The notes below the pieces were generated by a model that searched no databases, was not told the origin of the DNA, and saw only the letters and a program-made list of their open reading frames with translations. A DNA stretch of 64,000 nucleotides, from positions 1,077,834 to 1,141,833 of the forward strand of contig NZ_JABBYG020000001.1 of NCBI RefSeq assembly GCF_012935325.2. The letters are read 5' to 3'. Shown piece by piece: positions 38,771 through 49,070 of the stretch; position 1 is the first letter of the stretch, and every line of letters starts with the position of its first letter. Made by a program: the position numbers and the translations under genes. The stretch is from Paenibacillus sp. PL91 (lineage in GTDB: Bacteria > Bacillota > Bacilli > Paenibacillales > Paenibacillaceae).

Positions 38771-41700
38771 TTACTTGTTGATCACGTTATACAAGATTAC
38801 CGCCGATTCCGCTCTAGTTAATGGCGCTAGCGGGAGAATAGAATTCCCATTTCCTTGGACGATTCCATTTTTGACCATAACCGCTAAGCTTTTGGCAGCA
38901 TAATTGGCAACCTCTGTTTTGTCGATAAAACGATCCAGGTCAGCTGAGGTTCCATCATTCAAATTTTTACCCGCAACCTTCATTGCATTATGCAGAAGCT
39001 CGAACGCATCTTGTCTTGTAATCTGTTGCAGTGGATTAAACTTATTGTCCCCGCTGCCTTTAGTAATTCCAAGCTTCTTGGCCATCGTTACTTCATTATA
39101 GTAATAGGCCGATAAATTCACATCGGAAAATCCAGTTTCTATAGGAGCAGTCAATTCAAGCGTCTTCATGAGAAGTACGATAAAGTCTGCCCTCGTTATT
39201 GAAGCTGATGGATTGTACTTAGTAACAGATGTGCCATTGACAACTCCTTTGGACGCCAGCACCTCAATTTGCTTTTTAGCCCATTTCACATTCTCGAGGT
39301 CATTGAATGTCTTATGGACAAACATAACAGCGTATTTGCTGAAATGAGTCGTCGTAAAGGTTACCATTCCTGCAGCCGAAATATATTTGCCGTTAGATAC
39401 AATAGTCGCTTTGCCGGAGATGTCAATATAACCTACAACAATATGCTCCGGATCAGCTAATTCGGCATCAGACGCCTGATAAGGCACAGAAATCTTCACT
39501 CTAGCCTGTGGATTATTCCAAGCAACCTTAGCTCCATCGATATAAACATCAACTTCAATTACTGGCCTTTCTCCAATCTGTTGCTGTAAGGCCGGATCAA
39601 GAGATGTTTGATCTACATTGGCAATAACTAGCGCGACTGTCTTCGCTCCGGACAAATCCTGTCCGTTTAGCATATTGGCAGGTACAGTTATTGTTCCAAA
39701 TTCAGTCGTAACCTCAATCATATGAATAGCTTGATCAGAATTAAGCGAAGCTTTCGGAAGCTCAACGACATACGCTTTTGCTTTATCCGCCTTCGGTACC
39801 TCGACTTTAACGGTTTTCACACCGTTATGATCGGCTACAGATGTACTGAGCGCTTTGTTCCAGTCTCGCTCTGCTAACACTGCCTTTCCTTCACCTGTTC
39901 CAGCATCAACGCTCGGCACATTCAATTTAATTGAACCGCTGCCGTTTGTCATATCCGGAATGACTGCTCCCGATGCTGCTACTGTTACGATAATTTTTGC
40001 AGTCTTATTAGTGGTATTGGAAATATCGTCCGTAAGGTTTAACATACCTATAACGGTATATGCACCGGGAATCGCTGCATTGTAATCACCCTGCTGCCAA
40101 GTAACGGAAACATCCTGCTCTTTCTCGTCCACTAACTTCACTTTGACCGTTGAAGGTAAACCAATCGAGTTAAATGGCGTACCATTCGATACGGATATGG
40201 TTGTTGGATTGCTTACATCAATGATATCTTTTTTCGCAAAACCAAATCTGCTGCTGAAATCGAATGGAATGTCGTACATGTCTCCAGGACCAATTAGGAA
40301 CTTCGTGTCAAGGTATGAGCGCTCCCCTACCGGAATACTGTCAACATACGGCGAGAACGTCTTAACATGAATTTCCTTCGACTTTTCATCAAATTCAAAG
40401 AAAGATGTCCAACCGTTTCCACCAGCGATATCTGATTGATAATCGGTTAATACCTGCAAAACTTCTTTTCCATTGTAATTCTTCTTCACATTCAGACCAG
40501 CACCGCTAATATGACCGCCTACCATCATGAATACTTGATCATACTTTTCGACAAGATTGCTCCAAAATAAGCTGCCCTGACCGCCTTCACTCACTTGACC
40601 GTTTCCGTCGATAGTCATAATATTATGCGAGAAAATGACTGTTGGAATTTTCGGGTTCTCATTAAGCACCGTTTTTGCCCAGTTTCTTTCAGTCGTGTTG
40701 CTTGAATTGTTCCCTACTGAGTCTACCGCAAGGAACATATACTTGTAGCTGCCGGCATTAATGATCGAATAAGTACTTAAACCGGAAGGAGAAGCTCCCT
40801 TGAAGTGCTCCGTCTCTGCAAACCTTTTGGGACCCATGGTGTCTATATAACCGGTACCGTTCGTATCATGGTTACCACGCGTAACGATGTATGGAACTTT
40901 GGCATTATCCAAAATCTTAAATGCTTTATCGGCGGAAGCCCATTCTTTTGCCGCGCTGCTTTGGGTCGTGTCACCAACATTCACCGTCATGGCAATGTTC
41001 TTGCTTTGATAATTGTCTGCAAGGAACTGTAGTTGCTTCTCAAGAATTTCCGGTTTTGATTGCACCACATATTGTGGATCTGGGATGATAGCAAACGTAT
41101 ACGTATCGGGCGCAAACATCGGCAGGTCATCGTTCGTCCCATAGTCTACTTTGTAATTGAATTCCGTTTTAAAAAATTGGTCCTTTTCCAGAGCTTTACT
41201 CGTTACCCGAATATGTCTGATTTTCCCTAAAAAGAGGCTGTCTGGTGCTCTATCCCATTCATAAGCTCCGACATTCCATCCCATGCCCTCTTCGGCCATG
41301 ATCCCATTAATGATTTCGTCAGTTAGAGGATTGCGGATGGATTCTACACCATTCAGGAATAAACGCGTCTTCGAGCCATCATTCACAACCGCAACATGCG
41401 TGTAGTCATCAGACTTCGCCCATGCTTTAATATAGGAAAGTGAGTTCGACCAGTTCGATTGGATCTCGTTCGAGCTCGAGTTCCCTTGCGTACTCGCCCA
41501 CTGAACCTCCCGAATACTTGAAATAGAAAGAGTGGATAGCGGCTCCTGTTCGCCAGGAGCAAATGTGTTATTCCCTCGGCGGGTCAATATACCCATCCAG
41601 TTATTAATGCTAGAGCCAAGCTTAAATTCCGCTTCAATAGTAAAGCCATTTTTGAAAGTTTCAGTATTGATTGGGGCATCGTTTACTGTAGTTAAATAGT

Positions 41701-44700
41701 GTCCTTCATCTTTCGCATTAGTAAAATCAAGAGCACCGTCGGCAGTAAAAGACAGCCTTTTGTCTATCGGATTTTTAGCCTCGGCCATTATAAGATCATT
41801 GTTATGACCACTTCTATCTTTAATAACCAAATTGCCCGCTGCGATGGATGTGCCAGACTGGACATTTTCTTCTGAGAATACCCAGTCAGCGACTAAAGAA
41901 TCATCAGGGTGCTCAGGCTCACCGCTTACAGTCAGTTTAACTGGCTCTGTCGCATCCTGCTCATTATACAGTTCGAATTCGTTGATGGCATATTTGCGAT
42001 CTGCATTTAAATTGGCTGCCCAGAGCAGTAAATAGATGCCTTTTAACCCTTTGTATTCTTTTCCGTCTTTACCGTAATATTCTTTGTAGTTCGGCAGATC
42101 AATCGTTATCCTCTCGTAAATGTCCGGACTGTCTGTTTGCCAAGTTGGTTTATATGCACTTTTATTAAGCTCTTCCCAGTTGATACCGTCTACCGTCGTC
42201 TGAGTATCCATGACAGTCAATCCTTGCTGCTGTGCATTATTGACGACTAGGACAAGCTTGTTGAAATCTTGAACATTATTATCGTCCCATTGGAGCATAA
42301 TGCGATGTGAAGGACTAAACTCCCCCTTTGGGTTAAGTGCAGTAATCGCTGCGCTTTGGAAATAAGTTTCAACATTCCCGTCAATATACTTTAGCGGCGA
42401 ATGATCACTTGTGTTATCGTAATCGTTGCTGCTGTAATCATGTCCATGATCCAAATACGTCGCTCTTGCAACTGTTGCTTCAAGCGCTACATTTTTATTC
42501 CTTTTTACCGTTAGCGTATAGTTCTTAGTGGTAGATCCATCCGCCGCTGTGGTAGCGATAACGATCTTGCTGTTCCCCATCGGTATTTCCGCAGTAATCA
42601 GCTGTCCGCTTTTTACAGATGTATCGTTTACTTTAATCGTACCATTGTTTTTCAGCCGTGGCCGAAGCGTAATTGTATCTACCTTTGAATCGATCGTAGT
42701 CGTATAATTTAAAACCTCACTATCAAAAGAAATGTTTGTTCTTCCTTCATTTACGATTAACGCTGACAATGACGCATCGCTAATCGCCTTCAACACCGTT
42801 ATCGTACTTTTGGCTTGAAAAAGCCCGTCTGACGTTTTTACTGTAATATCGACCGAGCCCGGAGCCTTGGCAATGACGATCCCATTTTGATCTACAGTTG
42901 CTACATTCACGTCACTGCTGAACCAATCATATGCTTTGTTTGTTGCATTGTCCGGTGAGATCACTGCCGTCAATTTCATCGTATCTCCCGTGTAGAGCTT
43001 TGCAATTGATGGGGAAACCGTAATTCCAGTTACAGGAACAGTGGTACTAGAGACCGTGATCTCAACCGTTGCCTTCTTGTTTCCATCGACAGTAATGGCC
43101 GTAATCACTGCTTTCCCTCTGGCTAAAGCATTCACTTTACCGTCACTGTCTACTGTTGCAACCTGTGAATTCGAAGAATACCACTCAACATTTTTCTCTG
43201 TTGCATTTACAGGCGATACAACAGCGTCTATGTCTGTTGACTCTCCCGCATTCATACCGAACGTCGCAGGAAGACTTAACGAATCCACAGCAATGTAATT
43301 TGCATTGACTTTTGTTTTGTCCAATTGGAATAAATCAGCAGTTCCGCCGTTAAGCACGACTTCCAGCTCATAAACGTTTCCTCCAATTGGCTTCAATGTT
43401 ACGGGTTCTAATTGCCCTGTAAGTCTACTTACTTTCTTAATAGCCTCCGTACTGTATTTCGCTAGATTTAATTGTACGGTAATCGTTTGTTCTGTCTCCG
43501 TCCCCTTACCATGCTGTTCCGCTGCCGGCTTTCCGTTGCCTAAGGTCAATCCGTTCATTACCATAAAATATTCCATATCATCCGATTTGAAAAAGTCTTT
43601 CGTATCCGGTAACGGCTCAAAGAAGCCGAGCAAAACGTCGCCATTAAGCTTTTCTTTCCCACTAGTGTCACCTGCAACTACGCTAGTATTTTTCGCAGCT
43701 ATACTCCTTAAATAGGGGTGCTTCAACTGGGTATTTTTATCGAACACTGGAGTTTCTCTCGGTGTCAAGTTTTTTGATATTTTTCCGTTTTCATCCATAT
43801 GTTGCCCAGGTACAATAGAGGCGTCCGTGCTATTTAACCGCACAAGATGCGGTCCAAGATTTTTAATTTGTCGGGCCATTTCGGCGTATTGATGATATTG
43901 TTCAGTTGGCTTGCCATCCTTGTCGAACAACAAGAACGAGTTGCTGTCATACTCCCAACGGAACATGCTGAGCCATTTGCCGCCCAGCGTCAGCGTAGCG
44001 AACGGAACGCCATAAATTTGAGATTCGGATATGATATATGAACCCGTGTCTCCTGAATTTACTCCAGTCTTAAAGCCAAGCAAATATTGCCCAAAAGCGA
44101 TCGGGCTTTGCCCGGTTCCGTCATAGCCCTTCAGTGCAATCGTTCTTTGATCATTGATGTTATTTACAATGGTTGTAAAATGATTATTGTCAGAGCCTGT
44201 CGTCGTGAATAAATAATCATCGAAAGTGAGCAGATCCGGCTCAGCCGTACGAATATAGGTTTCATAATCGTCCCTTTGCCACTGACGCGATTGTTGGTTG
44301 CTGTGTGCAAGTACATTCGGATAAAGGTCGTGGCTCAATTTGAACCAATCGGTAAATATTTTCAGCATGTCCTGGCTATAAAGTTCTTCATCACCAAATG
44401 ATATCGTAATGAGATTATTTAAATTTTTCATTTGCGGTTCAGTCAGAAAACCGTCTTTATCTTTTTCTTCAGGGCCTTTCAAGGCTCCCCAAAATCCGGC
44501 TGACCCTTTCACGTATGACCACCCAGCTTCAGGTACGTTTGCATGGAACGTTTCGTTGTAGCCTGGAAATTCGTAATAAGTAGCTGTAGTGAAATTACTT
44601 CCTTTCCATTCATCTGCAGTAGCATATTTTCTACCCGTATCCTCCGTCGTCATCCACGTTTGCATTTGCAGTCCTTTGTCAATCAATACCCGGCTAGCGC

Positions 44701-45679
44701 GAGATAACGTTTTGGGCGGTAAAACCGTTACAGTCCGCACTTTGGAAACCGTATCTCCTTCATCGTTTGGGACTGTATATTTTATTTTATATATACCGCC
44801 TTTGCTCGTATCGACTTGACCAGTCATTTGAATACTGCCCGTAATGTCTATGTTCGATGAATCGGACGCCGTTGCTCCGCTTTCCACATAGGCATCGTTC
44901 AAAGATAAATTCATTTCTGAATTGCCCTTTAATGAAATAGTAGGCCAGCTAAAACCCGGAACCAGCTTCATTTCTTCATCCGTCAGAGCCTTATCATAGA
45001 TTTTCAATTCGTCTATATACCCCGGCCATGCATTCGTCACTCCTGCTTCCCGATCTGCCCCAATCCGAAATTCACCAATATTCGATACTAATAACGTATC
45101 GTCCGTAACCTTTTCGAGCGCACCATTGACATAAAGCTTAACCTGATCACCCTCTCTGCTGAGGGAAACATGGTACCACTTCTTAGGTTCAATTAATGTT
45201 TCTCCGATTGTCGTTGTTCCGCCAAGAGAGGATTGCAATCTGCCATCGGGTCTGCGCGACAACAGCGTTTCTCCGCCTTCACCCTGCTGCTGAACAATGA
45301 CAACGTTTCGATTCGTATAGAGCGAATTGAAATTAAGAAGCAGGCTTATCGTAAAATCGCTCCCTGTATTTATCAAATTCTGATTCGGTACCGTGGCGTA
45401 ATTATCATAACCATTTAACAATAATGCTTTACCTACCTTGCCGCTTCCTAATGCAGCGCCGGAAAGTATAGCATTATTCCTCAAAAAAGTGTCCGGTGTT
45501 ATGCCACCCGTTGACACTTCGTCAAATTTCCATTCACCTACTAATCCATCTGCCGTAATAGTCTGACTGCCTTCGTCAGCATAAGCAATCGTATTAGGAA
45601 TACCTATATAAATACAGCTAATCCACAAACTCACGACCAGAAACAAGCTGACCAATCTCTTATTTCTCTTGCTCAACAT
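38771..45679 (-). CDS. Giant S-layer-anchored surface protein with LamG, GH-like, Ig-like and metallophosphoesterase domains
   Basis: A 2302-residue exported protein. Approximate order: signal peptide 1-35; LamG/concanavalin domain 45-250 (GLVGEWKFDE, GYIDELKIYD); DUF5011-like Ig 252-320; a large domain 320-790 resembling a TIM-barrel glycoside hydrolase (acidic motifs SFGDEELY, LLTFDDYLF), not assigned to a family; two Big_2 Ig-like domains 795-965; cadherin-like 966-1060; discoidin-like 1063-1245; second LamG 1258-1510; metallophosphoesterase 1523-1800 with the metal motifs IPDPQYV, NVGDTTQ, TRGNHDTNG, FSHNI and GGHISG; Ig-like 1818-1905; three SLH repeats 2126-2302 (ITRADFIVLL, ITRQDAFELL, LTRAESAVIL). 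It starts after AGGAGG with a perfect cre box 81 bases upstream. Confidence 0.88.
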   Translation of the reverse strand: MLSKRNKRLVSLFLVVSLWISCIYIGIPNTIAYADEGSQTITADGLVGEWKFDEVSTGGITPDTFLRNNAILSGAALGSGKVGKALLLNGYDNYATVPNQNLINTGSDFTISLLLNFNSLYTNRNVVIVQQQGEGGETLLSRRPDGRLQSSLGGTTTIGETLIEPKKWYHVSLSREGDQVKLYVNGALEKVTDDTLLVSNIGEFRIGADREAGVTNAWPGYIDELKIYDKALTDEEMKLVPGFSWPTISLKGNSEMNLSLNDAYVESGATASDSSNIDITGSIQMTGQVDTSKGGIYKIKYTVPNDEGDTVSKVRTVTVLPPKTLSRASRVLIDKGLQMQTWMTTEDTGRKYATADEWKGSNFTTATYYEFPGYNETFHANVPEAGWSYVKGSAGFWGALKGPEEKDKDGFLTEPQMKNLNNLITISFGDEELYSQDMLKIFTDWFKLSHDLYPNVLAHSNQQSRQWQRDDYETYIRTAEPDLLTFDDYLFTTTGSDNNHFTTIVNNINDQRTIALKGYDGTGQSPIAFGQYLLGFKTGVNSGDTGSYIISESQIYGVPFATLTLGGKWLSMFRWEYDSNSFLLFDKDGKPTEQYHQYAEMARQIKNLGPHLVRLNSTDASIVPGQHMDENGKISKNLTPRETPVFDKNTQLKHPYLRSIAAKNTSVVAGDTSGKEKLNGDVLLGFFEPLPDTKDFFKSDDMEYFMVMNGLTLGNGKPAAEQHGKGTETEQTITVQLNLAKYSTEAIKKVSRLTGQLEPVTLKPIGGNVYELEVVLNGGTADLFQLDKTKVNANYIAVDSLSLPATFGMNAGESTDIDAVVSPVNATEKNVEWYSSNSQVATVDSDGKVNALARGKAVITAITVDGNKKATVEITVSSTTVPVTGITVSPSIAKLYTGDTMKLTAVISPDNATNKAYDWFSSDVNVATVDQNGIVIAKAPGSVDITVKTSDGLFQAKSTITVLKAISDASLSALIVNEGRTNISFDSEVLNYTTTIDSKVDTITLRPRLKNNGTIKVNDTSVKSGQLITAEIPMGNSKIVIATTAADGSTTKNYTLTVKRNKNVALEATVARATYLDHGHDYSSNDYDNTSDHSPLKYIDGNVETYFQSAAITALNPKGEFSPSHRIMLQWDDNNVQDFNKLVLVVNNAQQQGLTVMDTQTTVDGINWEELNKSAYKPTWQTDSPDIYERITIDLPNYKEYYGKDGKEYKGLKGIYLLLWAANLNADRKYAINEFELYNEQDATEPVKLTVSGEPEHPDDSLVADWVFSEENVQSGTSIAAGNLVIKDRSGHNNDLIMAEAKNPIDKRLSFTADGALDFTNAKDEGHYLTTVNDAPINTETFKNGFTIEAEFKLGSSINNWMGILTRRGNNTFAPGEQEPLSTLSISSIREVQWASTQGNSSSNEIQSNWSNSLSYIKAWAKSDDYTHVAVVNDGSKTRLFLNGVESIRNPLTDEIINGIMAEEGMGWNVGAYEWDRAPDSLFLGKIRHIRVTSKALEKDQFFKTEFNYKVDYGTNDDLPMFAPDTYTFAIIPDPQYVVQSKPEILEKQLQFLADNYQSKNIAMTVNVGDTTQSSAAKEWASADKAFKILDNAKVPYIVTRGNHDTNGTGYIDTMGPKRFAETEHFKGASPSGLSTYSIINAGSYKYMFLAVDSVGNNSSNTTERNWAKTVLNENPKIPTVIFSHNIMTIDGNGQVSEGGQGSLFWSNLVEKYDQVFMMVGGHISGAGLNVKKNYNGKEVLQVLTDYQSDIAGGNGWTSFFEFDEKSKEIHVKTFSPYVDSIPVGERSYLDTKFLIGPGDMYDIPFDFSSRFGFAKKDIIDVSNPTTISVSNGTPFNSIGLPSTVKVKLVDEKEQDVSVTWQQGDYNAAIPGAYTVIGMLNLTDDISNTTNKTAKIIVTVAASGAVIPDMTNGSGSIKLNVPSVDAGTGEGKAVLAERDWNKALSTSVADHNGVKTVKVEVPKADKAKAYVVELPKASLNSDQAIHMIEVTTEFGTITVPANMLNGQDLSGAKTVALVIANVDQTSLDPALQQQIGERPVIEVDVYIDGAKVAWNNPQARVKISVPYQASDAELADPEHIVVGYIDISGKATIVSNGKYISAAGMVTFTTTHFSKYAVMFVHKTFNDLENVKWAKKQIEVLASKGVVNGTSVTKYNPSASITRADFIVLLMKTLELTAPIETGFSDVNLSAYYYNEVTMAKKLGITKGSGDNKFNPLQQITRQDAFELLHNAMKVAGKNLNDGTSADLDRFIDKTEVANYAAKSLAVMVKNGIVQGNGNSILPLAPLTRAESAVILYNVINK

Positions 45680-45759
45680 AAATGTACCTCCTAAATAAAT
45701 TTTTATAATAAATTCAGATACAACCCCAATCCATTTATTAATTTTGCAATAAATAATCA

Positions 45760-45773
45760 TGATAGCGTTTACA
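45760..45773 (-). promoter_or_regulatory. Catabolite-responsive element (cre)
   Basis: The reverse strand reads TGTAAACGCTATCA, a perfect match to the CcpA consensus TGWAANCGNTNWCA, between the PfkB gene and the giant surface-protein gene. It implies glucose repression of the surface enzyme. Confidence 0.75.
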
Positions 45774-45779
45774 AAGTCA

Positions 45780-46002
45780 TCAAAAAGGAGGGCCCCATCC
45801 TATCCTACTCGACATCATATACGAGGCCAGCATCCTCGCGCCGAAGCCTGTCGCTCCGATAGCCATTTTGCCTTGCACGTTTGATTCCGTCGAAGATCGG
45901 AGAGGGACCTCCTGCTTTTCTGACTTTGTTTATTATGTACCGAGGTCGTCTTTCCTTCGTTTCATTTAACCGAACGATCCAACGATTATCCGTTTTTTAG
46001 AT
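45780..46002. other. Intergenic with a short coding remnant
   Basis: On the reverse strand about 45780-45885 encodes GKMAIGATGFGARMLASYMM then a stop. There is no start, and I do not recognise it. Otherwise empty; the region carries the promoter of the giant gene near its left end. Confidence 0.4.
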
Positions 46003-46986
46003 TCATAGTTTGGTTTCCAAGGTTTCGTTTGTTTCACCAGTTCGATCAGCGATAAATTTTTCTAGCATCTGTATGTTTGTCGTACCGGTATTACCGCCGT
46101 ATTCACTAACTGACAGAGCGCCGCAAGCGTTTCCATAAATCAAGCATTGCTCTGGATTTTTGCCAGCCAAATATCCGTAAATGTACCCTGCGTTAAAAGA
46201 ATCACCTGCTCCAGTCGTGTCGACGACTCGGATGGAGAAGCTCGAACGATACGACTGCTGCCCATCTACCGAAATCACCGCACCTTTCGAACCCAATTTG
46301 ATCACGACATGATTGCTGTGTTTGGCAAGAACTTTAAGGCTTTCCTCTACCGTCGCACAACCAGTATAGTGAATCGCTTCGGTTTCGTTCATAAAGAAGA
46401 CGTCGATATCCTTCATTAATTCAAAAATACCCGGATACCATTCCCCGGTGTCATCCCACCCCATATCAATAGAGGTCGTAACGTTGAGTGCTTTCAGCTT
46501 TCTTACTGTTTCCAAAAATTCAGCATGATTTCGGCTTCCCTTATAACAAGTTAAATGAACGTGACGACCTAATAAAACGCTATTCATGTCTAACTGCTGC
46601 AAGCTAAGCTCGGCGTTTGAACCTGCATAAGTAATAAAGGAACGATCATTTTCCGGGTTAACCGCTATAGAAATGCCGGTATTGCTGCTGCTCTTTTTAA
46701 TAAAGCTGGTATCGATTCCATATTGAGAAAATTGATCCTTTATAAGCTGACCAAATACGTCATCTCCCAGTACCCCGTTAAAGGCAACCTTTAAACCTAG
46801 TTTGGCTGTCGCCAGACTAAACAAAGCTGCCCCTCCTCCGATGTGTATGGTCATATTTTGAACGAATACCTCTTGTCCAGGTGCCGGCAGTTCATTGCAA
46901 CCCTCAACAACTAAATCGATATTCGCGTCTCCAATCACAATAACATCGTAATTTCCCAATGGCGCATCATCTCCATTTAATTCCAT
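46003..46986 (-). CDS. PfkB family carbohydrate kinase
   Basis: A 327-residue ribokinase-like enzyme: N-terminal VIVIGDANIDLVVEG, GGGAALFSLATAKLG (PfkB signature 1 region), HVVIKLGSKGAVIS, and signature 2 VVDTTGAGDSFNAGYIYGYL with the catalytic Asp in GAGD. It phosphorylates a sugar or nucleoside imported or released in this locus. It lies 35 bases behind the LacI gene and is probably co-transcribed. The ATG at 46986 has a weak ribosome site; a TTG at 46959 with GGAGATG upstream is an alternative. Confidence 0.9.
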   Translation of the reverse strand: MELNGDDAPLGNYDVIVIGDANIDLVVEGCNELPAPGQEVFVQNMTIHIGGGAALFSLATAKLGLKVAFNGVLGDDVFGQLIKDQFSQYGIDTSFIKKSSSNTGISIAVNPENDRSFITYAGSNAELSLQQLDMNSVLLGRHVHLTCYKGSRNHAEFLETVRKLKALNVTTSIDMGWDDTGEWYPGIFELMKDIDVFFMNETEAIHYTGCATVEESLKVLAKHSNHVVIKLGSKGAVISVDGQQSYRSSFSIRVVDTTGAGDSFNAGYIYGYLAGKNPEQCLIYGNACGALSVSEYGGNTGTTNIQMLEKFIADRTGETNETLETKL

Positions 46987-47011
46987 TATGCGATAATGTT
47001 CTGTCTAACCT

Positions 47012-48022
47012 TTATGAATCTCGTCTCGAACAGCTTTCACGGACAACTAGTTTATGATCCATGATGATATCCTCAGTTCGTGTTTCCTTATTAATAATTT
47101 GTTTAAGCAGCGCTGCCATTGTCACTTTACCCATGTCATGTATAGGCTGCTCCATCGAGGTCAACCTCGGACGTGCAAGCTCTGTCAGTTGACTTCCGTC
47201 AAAACCTATAATTGAAATGTCCTCCGGCACTCTAAGGTTATGATCCCAGATACAGTTCATCGCTCCGACAGCCATATCATCACTTACGGCAAAAACAGCC
47301 GTAGGCGTCCGCTTATTGCGAAGCATATCTTTCATTTGCTCATAGCCACTTTTCACTTTATAATCACCGAACCGGATATTTTCATTGATCAATTTAATGG
47401 AATGATCCGACAATGCATCTTTGTATCCGCTATAACGGTTTTGCCCCGATGTAATATCGCGCATGTCTCCGCCGATAAACCCTATTTCCTCATGACCAAG
47501 TTCAATCAAATATTTCGTAGCATCGTAAGCCGCTTTGTAGTCATCAATAATTACAGAAGTGAAATCTTGGTCCATCGGTTTGACGCTAGAAAAAATAATA
47601 GGAATATTCATCTTATGAATGAGAGCACTGATTTCCTCATTGATTTTTTCATGCATGATAATGATGCCTTCTACCCGCATTTCCTGAAATACATTGATAT
47701 ACTTGAGTTCTTTATCTGTATCCTCGATGATATTGCATACTAAAAGGTTATAATCATTAGAGCTAGCGGCTTCTTCAATGCTGCTTAAAATAGTCGAATA
47801 GAAGCTTGAGGTAAGATCTGGCACAATTACCCCAATGAGATTCGTTTTATTTCGCACCAAGCTTCGGGCGATTTGACTCGGAGCGTATCCCAATTGATCG
47901 ATGGCTTGATTCACCTTTTCTTTGAGATCGTCTTTCACATACCTCTCGCCATTTAGCACTCTGGATACGGTCGTAACTGAAACTCCCGCTACTCGAGCCA
48001 CATCTTTGATTTTTGGTTGCAC
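47012..48022 (-). CDS. LacI family transcriptional regulator
   Basis: A protein of about 336 residues. The LacI headpiece is KIKDVARVAGVSVTTVSRVL, with hinge helix SQIARSLVRNKTNLIG, then a periplasmic-binding-protein-like sensor (VIVPDLTSSFYSTILSSIEE to IIGFDGSQLTELARPRLTSM). I prefer the GTG at 48022, with GAAGGG at good spacing. GTG 48031 touches the ribosome site. The likely targets are the three TGGTANCGATACCA palindromes in front of the importer genes of this locus. Confidence 0.92.
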   Translation of the reverse strand: MQPKIKDVARVAGVSVTTVSRVLNGERYVKDDLKEKVNQAIDQLGYAPSQIARSLVRNKTNLIGVIVPDLTSSFYSTILSSIEEAASSNDYNLLVCNIIEDTDKELKYINVFQEMRVEGIIIMHEKINEEISALIHKMNIPIIFSSVKPMDQDFTSVIIDDYKAAYDATKYLIELGHEEIGFIGGDMRDITSGQNRYSGYKDALSDHSIKLINENIRFGDYKVKSGYEQMKDMLRNKRTPTAVFAVSDDMAVGAMNCIWDHNLRVPEDISIIGFDGSQLTELARPRLTSMEQPIHDMGKVTMAALLKQIINKETRTEDIIMDHKLVVRESCSRRDS

Positions 48023-48151
48023 ATTATTCACCCTTCGTAGAAGTATATTCTTTTATTTATAAGGATTATATAAGATATACTTCGACTTCGACAAACTTTC
48101 CCATGATTCCTTCTTCACAATTATTCGACCAAGTAACTACGCTTAGTAAGC

Positions 48152-49045
48152 TTAAAACGATTTCGCTGCTTTTATCCAAGTATCGAACTCTCGCTTTCCT
48201 TCAAATAAAGTGATGATTCTTGCTCCCCGTTCCAATTCCCCATAAGTGTTGTACCCTGTAACACGTCCATAACATAATCGAATCCCATGAAGTACGCCTT
48301 CGTAATCATTATCATGATCATGTCCAGCAAAGGTCCCCATGACATCTCCCTGCTCCAGCATCGCCGTGAATAAACCGCTATTCAACTTGGGACAGCAAAC
48401 TTCCTCGCCTTTGTTGCCTATACTCGTGCCTTCCCGCCAGACTTGCTCATATTCTGGTATTGGGATATGGAAAAATGCAAGCCCAGGCAATAGGCTGCCA
48501 TTTTTCTGAGCAAGTTGACTCGATTCCTTGCAGTACCAATGAACCTGATCCGAATGTATCCATTCGTATCCGCCAACGGACTCCGGTGCTGATTCTCCCG
48601 AATCAAAAAAATACAGAACAGCCGCATCCTCTTCACTCATAGTACCTGAAACGGTAAGCACATAATTACCTACTCCATGTATATCCTCAGGACCGTCCTC
48701 AGATAAGTTATTAGCATAATCGTTTAAAATTTCATTCAATCGTTGACGCGTAATGCCTTTCTCTGAATCGTGATTACCATAAATAACAGCAAACGGAATC
48801 GCTGACTCGGCAACGCCAGCAATCGCGCGGCGGAATGTTCCTTCTTGATCCTCCACATCATAGCTAGATATTACATCACCAGTAAGGACGATCAAATCCG
48901 GCTTTTGCGAAGCAATTATTTGCTGCATAAGCGCTAACGTCTGAGCATCCTTTTCAGGTTCAATTCCATCTTTGATGTGCATATCGGTAAATTGAATGAT
49001 CGTAAAGGTCCCATCTGATCGGAATCTTAACTTGTTATACTCCAC
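48152..49045 (-). CDS. Cytosolic calcineurin-like metallophosphoesterase
   Basis: A 297-residue protein with the complete metal-binding set: FTIIQFTDMHIKDG (D-x-H), LIVLTGDVISSYD (GD), FAVIYGNHDSEKG (GNHD), FFHIPIPEY and GTFAGHDHDNDYEG (GHDH). It has no signal peptide. It resembles the Dcr2/YkoQ-like branch rather than nucleases. Start GTG 49045 is preceded by GGAGGAG. It sits 25 bases after the PHP gene in a run of co-oriented genes. Substrates are presumably phosphoesters produced from the imported compound (inference). Confidence 0.88.
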   Translation of the reverse strand: MEYNKLRFRSDGTFTIIQFTDMHIKDGIEPEKDAQTLALMQQIIASQKPDLIVLTGDVISSYDVEDQEGTFRRAIAGVAESAIPFAVIYGNHDSEKGITRQRLNEILNDYANNLSEDGPEDIHGVGNYVLTVSGTMSEEDAAVLYFFDSGESAPESVGGYEWIHSDQVHWYCKESSQLAQKNGSLLPGLAFFHIPIPEYEQVWREGTSIGNKGEEVCCPKLNSGLFTAMLEQGDVMGTFAGHDHDNDYEGVLHGIRLCYGRVTGYNTYGELERGARIITLFEGKREFDTWIKAAKSF

Positions 49046-49070
49046 CTTAACTCCTCCTCTCCCTAAAACT

